Source: Hymenobacter radiodurans (GTDB lineage: Bacteria > Bacteroidota > Bacteroidia > Cytophagales > Hymenobacteraceae). Taken from it: a DNA stretch of 64,000 nucleotides. This document shows positions 58,978 through 64,000 of this stretch, in pieces; within the stretch, counting starts at the first letter, position 1; each line of letters starts with the position of its first letter. Below the pieces are notes generated by a model that was given only the letters and a program-made list of their open reading frames with translations, had not been told where the DNA came from and did not search any database. The stretch spans positions 186,001-250,000 of the forward strand of contig NZ_CP037922.1 of assembly GCF_004355185.1 (NCBI RefSeq). The letters are read 5' to 3'. A program made the position numbers and the translations under genes.

Positions 58978-60630
58978 TTATCCAATCTTACGGGCGGTGT
59001 TAATCACGTTCACGCCGTTGAAGCGCGTAGTCGAGCTGCCGTGGCTTACGGCGCTGCTCTGCGAAGGCTGACCTTTGCCGTCGTTGAAGAAGCCCGAGAA
59101 GCGATAGTCGGACTCGTCGCAGATGGCGGCGCAGGAGTTCCAGAACTCCAGCGTGTTGGTCTGGTAAGCTACATCTTCCAGCATCCCCGTGATTTTGCCT
59201 TTGTTAATCTCGTAGAATACCTGGCCGCCAAACTGGGAGTTGTAGCGCTGCTGGTCGATGGAGAAAGAACCGTGGCCAGCAATGTAGATTCCTTTGTCTA
59301 CGCCTTTTACCATGTCATCCACGCTCAGCTTGGTCTTACCCGGCTGCAAGCTCACGTTCGGCATGCGCTGGAACTGCACATCGGCCCACGACTGGGCATA
59401 GCAGCAACCATCCGACTCGTTCTGGCCCACCATTGCGGCCTGATCCCGAATCTTTTGATAGTCGATGAGCATGCCCTCTTTGATCAGGTCCCACTTCTTC
59501 GTCTTTACGCCTTCGTCATCGAACCCTACGGCGCCCAGCGAATTTGCCTGCTGTTTATCGGCCACGATATTCACTAGCTTCGAGCCGTAAGGCTGCTTTT
59601 TGGCGCGCCACTCTAGGGTAGCAAAGCTGGTACCGGCGTAGTTGGCTTCGTAGCCCAGTACGCGGTCCAGTTCCGTGGGGTGACCCACGCTCTCGTGAAT
59701 AGTCAGGCCCAGGTGATGAGGGTCCAGCACGAGGTCGTATTTGCCCGGTGTTACCGATTTGGCAGTCAGCTTTTGCTTTACCTGCTTGGTAGCGGCCGTA
59801 GCATCTTCCAGAATGTCGTAGCTGTTTTTGTAGCCAACTAAATCGGAGCCAGCGGGACCAGCAACTTTATCAGCCGCTTTGGGAGTGAGATACTCGTAGC
59901 CCATGCCCATCGGCGCGCTAAGCGCTTGGCGGCTGCGGAACTTACCGGAAGCGCGGTCGATGGCCGTTACGCTGAACGTTGGCCAAATACGGTGAATATC
60001 TTGGTCGATGTACGAGCCGTCAGTGCTGGCAAAGTACTTCTGCTCATTTACTTGGAACAAGGCTGAGTTTACGAAGCTAGCGCCGTTGTCCATAGCTTTC
60101 GCGTTGGCACCCAACAGCAATTCCACTTTCTGGGCGATCGGAACTTCGAATGCATTCTGCTGAATAGGGGTCTTCCAGCTGACCTCACCGTGACCTTTTA
60201 CCGGAGCAAGCTTCACCTGCTCTTTCTGCACTTTCGAGTTGGCCTTGGCAATCTGGACTGCTAGTTGGGCGGCTTTGGCTAGGCCGGCTTCGCTTACGGT
60301 GTTCGTGGACGCAAAGCCCCACGTGCCATTGGCGAGTACCCGCACGCCCGCACCGTAGCTTTCAGTGCTTTGAATATTTTGCACCTGCTTTTCGCGAGTA
60401 AAAATGCCTTGGTTCAGCGAGCGACCAATGCGTACATCAGCGTAAGACGCGCCGGCCGACTTAGCGGCATTGAGTGCTGCATCGGCCAAGCGCTTTTTCA
60501 GGGCTACGTCGGCGGCGGGTATCAGCAATTGCTCGGGCGTAACCAAATTGCCCCCCAAGCCTGGGAAGCTGGGCAAGAACAGGGCGCCGGCCGCTAAGCC
60601 CGACAGCCCGACAAAATCGCGTCGTTTCAA
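58978..60630 (-). CDS. tldD: TldD-type metalloprotease with Tat signal, copy A
   Basis: 550 residues from a TTG at 60630, which places the Tat motif RRDFVGLSGLAAGALFLP at the very N-terminus and gives the same length as copy B. The zinc-site motif is LTIHESVGHPTELD (His-Glu-x3-His near 325). The C-terminal Cys candidates lie in SCAAICDESDYR. Other family segments: DVRIGRSLNQGIFTREKQVQ and FNGVNVINTARKIG. Its pmbA partner follows after 83 bases. Twin-Arg export would put it in the periplasm or at the inner membrane. Confidence 0.93.
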   Translation of the reverse strand: MKRRDFVGLSGLAAGALFLPSFPGLGGNLVTPEQLLIPAADVALKKRLADAALNAAKSAGASYADVRIGRSLNQGIFTREKQVQNIQSTESYGAGVRVLANGTWGFASTNTVSEAGLAKAAQLAVQIAKANSKVQKEQVKLAPVKGHGEVSWKTPIQQNAFEVPIAQKVELLLGANAKAMDNGASFVNSALFQVNEQKYFASTDGSYIDQDIHRIWPTFSVTAIDRASGKFRSRQALSAPMGMGYEYLTPKAADKVAGPAGSDLVGYKNSYDILEDATAATKQVKQKLTAKSVTPGKYDLVLDPHHLGLTIHESVGHPTELDRVLGYEANYAGTSFATLEWRAKKQPYGSKLVNIVADKQQANSLGAVGFDDEGVKTKKWDLIKEGMLIDYQKIRDQAAMVGQNESDGCCYAQSWADVQFQRMPNVSLQPGKTKLSVDDMVKGVDKGIYIAGHGSFSIDQQRYNSQFGGQVFYEINKGKITGMLEDVAYQTNTLEFWNSCAAICDESDYRFSGFFNDGKGQPSQSSAVSHGSSTTRFNGVNVINTARKIG

Positions 60631-60668
60631 GAAAGTAGAAGTTTGAGTGAGGAGTAGAATGTAAGTAC

Positions 60669-60697
60669 AAAACCCGCCGGACAAGGCCGACGGGTTT
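60669..60697 (-). terminator. Weak terminator between the two tldD-pmbA pairs
   Basis: Imperfect AAACCCGTCGGCC / GGCGGGTTTT hairpin, read leftward, after pmbA copy B. It suggests that the two pairs are separate units. Confidence 0.55.
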
Positions 60698-60715
60698 CGT
60701 AGCAGTCAACAGAAA

Positions 60716-62053
60716 TTATACAGCGTCCGATAAGCTGGTGAAGGTGAAGTCGCGAATCTTCAGGGGTGGCACCAAATTGCCCCCCACGCGCTGGGGCTTA
60801 CCGATGGCCTCCAGGTTGTTGAGCATAATAATGGGCGACTCATTGAAGCGGAAGTTCTTCACCGGATGCTTGATCTTACCGTTCTCAATGTAGAAGGTAC
60901 CGTCGCGCGTCAGGCCAGTGTATAAGAGCGTCTGCGGATCAACGGGGCGGATATACCACAGGCGCGTCACCAAGATGCCTTTTTCGGTACCCTTAATCAT
61001 ATCCTGCACTGACTGGGTGCCGCCTTCCATGATCCAGCCGCCGGGGCGGGGAATATCCGGAATGCCTGCTTTTTGGGCCCAAAAGCGCGTGGTGTACAGG
61101 TTCTTCACGACGCCCTTCTCAATCCAAGTCATTTTTTGTTGGGGGCGACCATCACCGGAGAAAGTCAGGGTCGGAATCTCAGCGTTCAGCGGGTCAGAAT
61201 AGATGGTTACGCGCTCATCGAACAGCTTTTCGCCCTTCCTATTTCCACCACCTTTTTTGCTCAGGAAAGAGCGGCCTTCGTCCGCGTTACGTGCGTCGAG
61301 GGCATTCATCAGAGCTGCTAGGAGGGAGGCATCGGTATTGGCTACCAATGCCGCCGGCTCCAGAATAACGGTGTACTTACCGGGCTCAATAGCTTTAGCG
61401 CCCACAGAAGCAGCTGCCTTGTCGGCGGCAATCTGAGTGAGGCGGGCGGCGTCGAACTTGCTGGCGTCGTTGTAATCGGCCGTGGCGTAGCCTGAGCCGG
61501 TGCCGTCGGGCGTGCGTACCGTTACGGAGTACTCCAGATTGGTGATTTGCTGATAGGCTTCGAGCCCCTTGCTGTTGCGCTTGGCAATGAAGCCAGCCTC
61601 GTCATTCAGGAAGCCGGCAGAGCTGAGTTTCTTCTGCTCACACAGCTTCATGCTCGCGGCAGTTTGCTGAGCGCGGTAGTCGGGGGTAATATTAGCGGTG
61701 GCTGCTGCAAACGCCGCTGGCGATGGAGCCAGGTATTTCTGAGCGCCGAGGTAGGGAACATATTCAGGGCTTTCGGGAGCCAGACGAGCAATCTCTTCGG
61801 CCCGCTGTACGCAACGACGCAAGGTTGCTTCATCGAACTCATTGCACGTAGCGACGCCTGAGCGCTTACCGAAGCGCGACTCTACGGCTAGCGATACGTT
61901 ATCAACAGCACCGGCAGTTGAAATAGCATTACGCGCCGAGCGCACGTTGCCGCCCGTTCTACCGTTAAGCGTGACTTCACACTCATCGGCTTTGCTGTAG
62001 CTCAGCACTTTGGTCAGGATAGCCTGAGCCTCTTCTTTGGAAAGTATGGCCAT
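60716..62053 (-). CDS. pmbA: TldE/PmbA-type protease partner, copy B
   Basis: 445 residues, closely similar along its full length to the copy at 57569 (AILSKEEAQAILTKVLSYSK, then FDEATLRRCVQRAEEIARL, and the identical final KIRDFTFTSLSDAV). It differs by short insertions and scattered substitutions, for example around residues 115-130. Like copy A, it lacks the zinc motif and a signal peptide. It forms the second gene of the upstream pair, 63 bases after tldD copy B. Confidence 0.92.
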   Translation of the reverse strand: MAILSKEEAQAILTKVLSYSKADECEVTLNGRTGGNVRSARNAISTAGAVDNVSLAVESRFGKRSGVATCNEFDEATLRRCVQRAEEIARLAPESPEYVPYLGAQKYLAPSPAAFAAATANITPDYRAQQTAASMKLCEQKKLSSAGFLNDEAGFIAKRNSKGLEAYQQITNLEYSVTVRTPDGTGSGYATADYNDASKFDAARLTQIAADKAAASVGAKAIEPGKYTVILEPAALVANTDASLLAALMNALDARNADEGRSFLSKKGGGNRKGEKLFDERVTIYSDPLNAEIPTLTFSGDGRPQQKMTWIEKGVVKNLYTTRFWAQKAGIPDIPRPGGWIMEGGTQSVQDMIKGTEKGILVTRLWYIRPVDPQTLLYTGLTRDGTFYIENGKIKHPVKNFRFNESPIIMLNNLEAIGKPQRVGGNLVPPLKIRDFTFTSLSDAV

Positions 62054-62116
62054 TAGTTGGTATGGATGTACTGATTATTTATGTGTGAATTTGCCCCCCA
62101 GCGACGGTGGCAATCA

Positions 62117-63769
62117 TTACCCAATTTTGCGGGCAGTGTTAATGACGTTCACGCCGTTGAAGCGCGTGGTGGCGCTACCGTGGCTCACGGCTGACACCTG
62201 CGAAGGCTGGCCTTTACCATCGAAGAACGACCCGAACAAACGGTAATCAGACTCGTCGCAGATGGCAGCGCACGAGTTCCAGAATTCCAGCGTGTTGGTC
62301 TGATAAGCTACGTCCTCTAGCATGCCGTCAATCTTACCCTTGTTGATGGCATAGAACACGGTGCCGCCAAACTGGGAGTTGTAGCGCTGCTGATCGATGG
62401 AGAAGGAACCACGGCCGGCGATATAAATGCCTTTGTCGACGTTCTTAATCATCTCATCTACCGATAGCTTCGCTTTGCCAGGCTGCAAGCTCACGTTGGG
62501 CATGCGCTGGAATTGAACGGAACTCCAGGAGTCGGCATAGCAGCAGCCGTCCGACTCATTCTGACCCACCATCGCGGCCTGGTCGCGAATCTTCTGGTAA
62601 TCAACCAGTACTCCATCCTTAATGATATCCCACTTTTTGGTCTTCACACCTTCATCATCGTAGCCAACTGCACCCAAAGAGCCAGGTTGCAGCTTGTCGG
62701 CCACGATATTCACCAGCTTGGAGCCGTAAGGCTGCTTTTTGGCGCGCCACTCCAGGGTAGCAAAGCTGGTACCGGCGTAGTTGGCTTCGTAGCCGAGCAC
62801 GCGGTCCAGTTCCGTGGGGTGACCCACGCTCTCGTGAATGGTCAGGCCCAAATGGTTCGGGTCGAGCACCAAGTCATATTTGCCTGGCACCACCGATTTA
62901 GCCGTGATTTTCTCCTTGGCTTGCTTAGCGGCTAAGGCAGCATCTTCCAGAATGTCGTAGCTGTCTTTGTAACCAACAAGACCGGTGCCGGCCGGACCAG
63001 CAATTTTGCCGGCGGCCTTCGGCGTCATGTATTCGTAGCCCATGCCCATGGGCGCACTCAGAGCCTGCCGCGTCCGGAACTTACCGGAAGCGCGGTCGAT
63101 GGCCGTTACGTCGAAGGTTGGCCAGATGCGGTGCACATCTTGATCAATATAAGAGCCGTCGGTGCTGGCAAAGTACTTCTGCTCGTTTATTTGGAAGAGC
63201 GACGAGTTGACAAAGTTGGCGCCATTATCAAGAGCCTTTGCGTTGGCGGCGAGCAGGAGTTCCACCTTCTGGGCGATCGGAACTTCGAACGCATTCTGCT
63301 GAATAGGGGTCTTCCAGCTGACCTCGCCATGACCTTTGACGGGCGCCAGTTTCACCTGCTCTTTCTGCACTTTCGAGTTGGCCTTGGCAATCTGGACCGC
63401 TAGCTGGGCGGCTTTGGCTAGGCCAGCTTCCGTCACCGTATTGGTAGCCGCAAAGCCCCACGTGCCATTGGCGAGTACCCGCACGCCGGCGCCAAAACTC
63501 TCGCCGCTTTGAATATTTTGCACCTGCTTTTCGCGGGTGAAAATGCTCTGGTTTAAGTACCGGCCAATGCGTACATCAGCATAAGAGGCACCGGCCGACT
63601 TAGCGGCATTGAGCGCCGCATCGGCTAAACGCTTGTTCACTGCGGCATCCATAACTGACTCAAGCAACCGCTCTGGGGTAACCAGAGTGCCACCGAAACC
63701 GGGGAAGTTGGGCAGGAACACAGCCCCCGCCGCCAGGGCCGAGAGTCCTACAAAATCACGTCTTTTCAA
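62117..63769 (-). CDS. tldD: TldD-type metalloprotease with Tat signal, copy B
   Basis: 550 residues from a TTG start at 63769 (KRRDFVGLSALAAGAVFLP). The zinc-site motif LTIHESVGHPTELD is identical to copy A, as is most of the sequence (EVSWKTPIQQNAFEVPIAQK). Differences are scattered, which points to an older tandem duplication held under constraint. The Tat motif is strong (two Arg, then FVGLSALAAG). It heads the four-gene array 63769-57569. Confidence 0.93.
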   Translation of the reverse strand: MKRRDFVGLSALAAGAVFLPNFPGFGGTLVTPERLLESVMDAAVNKRLADAALNAAKSAGASYADVRIGRYLNQSIFTREKQVQNIQSGESFGAGVRVLANGTWGFAATNTVTEAGLAKAAQLAVQIAKANSKVQKEQVKLAPVKGHGEVSWKTPIQQNAFEVPIAQKVELLLAANAKALDNGANFVNSSLFQINEQKYFASTDGSYIDQDVHRIWPTFDVTAIDRASGKFRTRQALSAPMGMGYEYMTPKAAGKIAGPAGTGLVGYKDSYDILEDAALAAKQAKEKITAKSVVPGKYDLVLDPNHLGLTIHESVGHPTELDRVLGYEANYAGTSFATLEWRAKKQPYGSKLVNIVADKLQPGSLGAVGYDDEGVKTKKWDIIKDGVLVDYQKIRDQAAMVGQNESDGCCYADSWSSVQFQRMPNVSLQPGKAKLSVDEMIKNVDKGIYIAGRGSFSIDQQRYNSQFGGTVFYAINKGKIDGMLEDVAYQTNTLEFWNSCAAICDESDYRLFGSFFDGKGQPSQVSAVSHGSATTRFNGVNVINTARKIG

Positions 63770-63930
63770 GAGGGTAAGGTTTTGGGAAGATGAGTGAAGA
63801 TTTAAGTTTAGAGAGAAATCGGGAGAAACTCAATTTTAAGGACAAAGAATGCCCCCCAAGGCTGCATTGAACAGGATTATATACATTGTTGAATCGATAC
63901 AAATAGTCCGCATCGTTGCGCTCTTTTATC

Positions 63931-64000
63931 GTTTGTCCTCCTGAGGCACGAAGGACCTGCTCGCAGAAGCGCAAGTTGTTTCTCAATGAAATGGTCCTTC
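63931..64000. repeat. Partial inverted repeat at the right edge
   Basis: GAAGGACC at 63950-63957 is the inverse of GGTCCTTC at 63993-64000, and the window ends within the second arm. The context GTTTGTCCTCCTGAGG followed by CACGAAGGACC resembles dispersed intergenic repeats of many bacteria. The full element lies beyond the edge. Confidence 0.55.

Noticed and set aside
63756..63986. Leftward 76-codon open frame at the right edge
   Set aside because: It overlaps the dispersed repeat and the upstream region of tldD; no recognisable protein.

Overview
The window looks like chromosomal DNA of a GC-rich member of the Bacteroidota, most likely Hymenobacteraceae (Hymenobacter-like). The grounds are the gene families (DUF4142, DUF5777, DUF4159, DUF4175 and BatA-type proteins, CHRD lipoproteins, ECF sigma operons, MoxR/DUF58 cluster), the many short lipoproteins, the lack of Shine-Dalgarno sequences, the frequent TTG starts and a promoter box of the TAnnTTTG type. 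This is a judgement from protein resemblance; no search was run. I see no rRNA, tRNA, CRISPR array, transposase or phage gene.

Layout. 1-5.3 kb: the 3' end of uvrA, a small lipoprotein, then an ECF sigma operon (sigma factor, broken anti-sigma-like gene, DUF4097-like protein, beta-barrel). 5.3-7.0 kb: two DUF4142 lipoproteins flanking a small acidic one. 7.2-18.5 kb: housekeeping genes (enoyl-CoA hydratase, ispD, queA, MacB-like permease, LOG protein, crtY, ABC ATPase, DUF2795, DUF349, ettA). 18.6-22.9 kb: an uncharacterised four-gene operon (membrane protein, amidohydrolase, small beta-rich protein, predicted barrel). 22.9-25.7 kb: a LuxR-type regulator with a degenerate receiver, divergent from a PAS histidine kinase, then a cupin. 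25.8-31.8 kb: ackA and pta, separated by an AT-rich island of small membrane proteins and lipoproteins on the opposite strand. 32-35.3 kb: a GH43 enzyme and a serine hydrolase. 35.5-38.0 kb: a cytochrome-like/YceI/DUF5777/CHRD operon. 38.0-39.3 kb: an AT-rich gene desert. 39.3-45.8 kb: an FN3-like lipoprotein, katG, an SMP-30 protein, a YedK/HMCES protein and two small proteins. 46.0-47.8 kb: an ECF sigma factor with a membrane protein that joins an anti-sigma-like N-terminus to a trypsin-like protease. 48.3-56.6 kb: a MoxR/DUF58/BatA/DUF4175/DUF4159 operon. 56.8-63.8 kb: a PorT-like barrel and two tandem tldD-pmbA pairs. The right edge enters a dispersed repeat.

The strongest global signal is a series of single-base losses, all in runs of C or G. 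They break the anti-sigma gene (twice), crtY, the 22.9-kb membrane gene, the histidine kinase, ackA, pta, the GH43 gene and the DUF58 gene, and probably shift the end of the DUF4097-like gene. Every reading frame is restored by adding one C or G to the run. Systematic homopolymer undercalling is the likeliest cause; slippage-based phase variation is the biological alternative. A second global signal is a decamer, TTTGCCCCCC, scattered through genes and spacers with an apparent strand bias. A third is a family of long palindromes whose two copies show matched changes in both arms.
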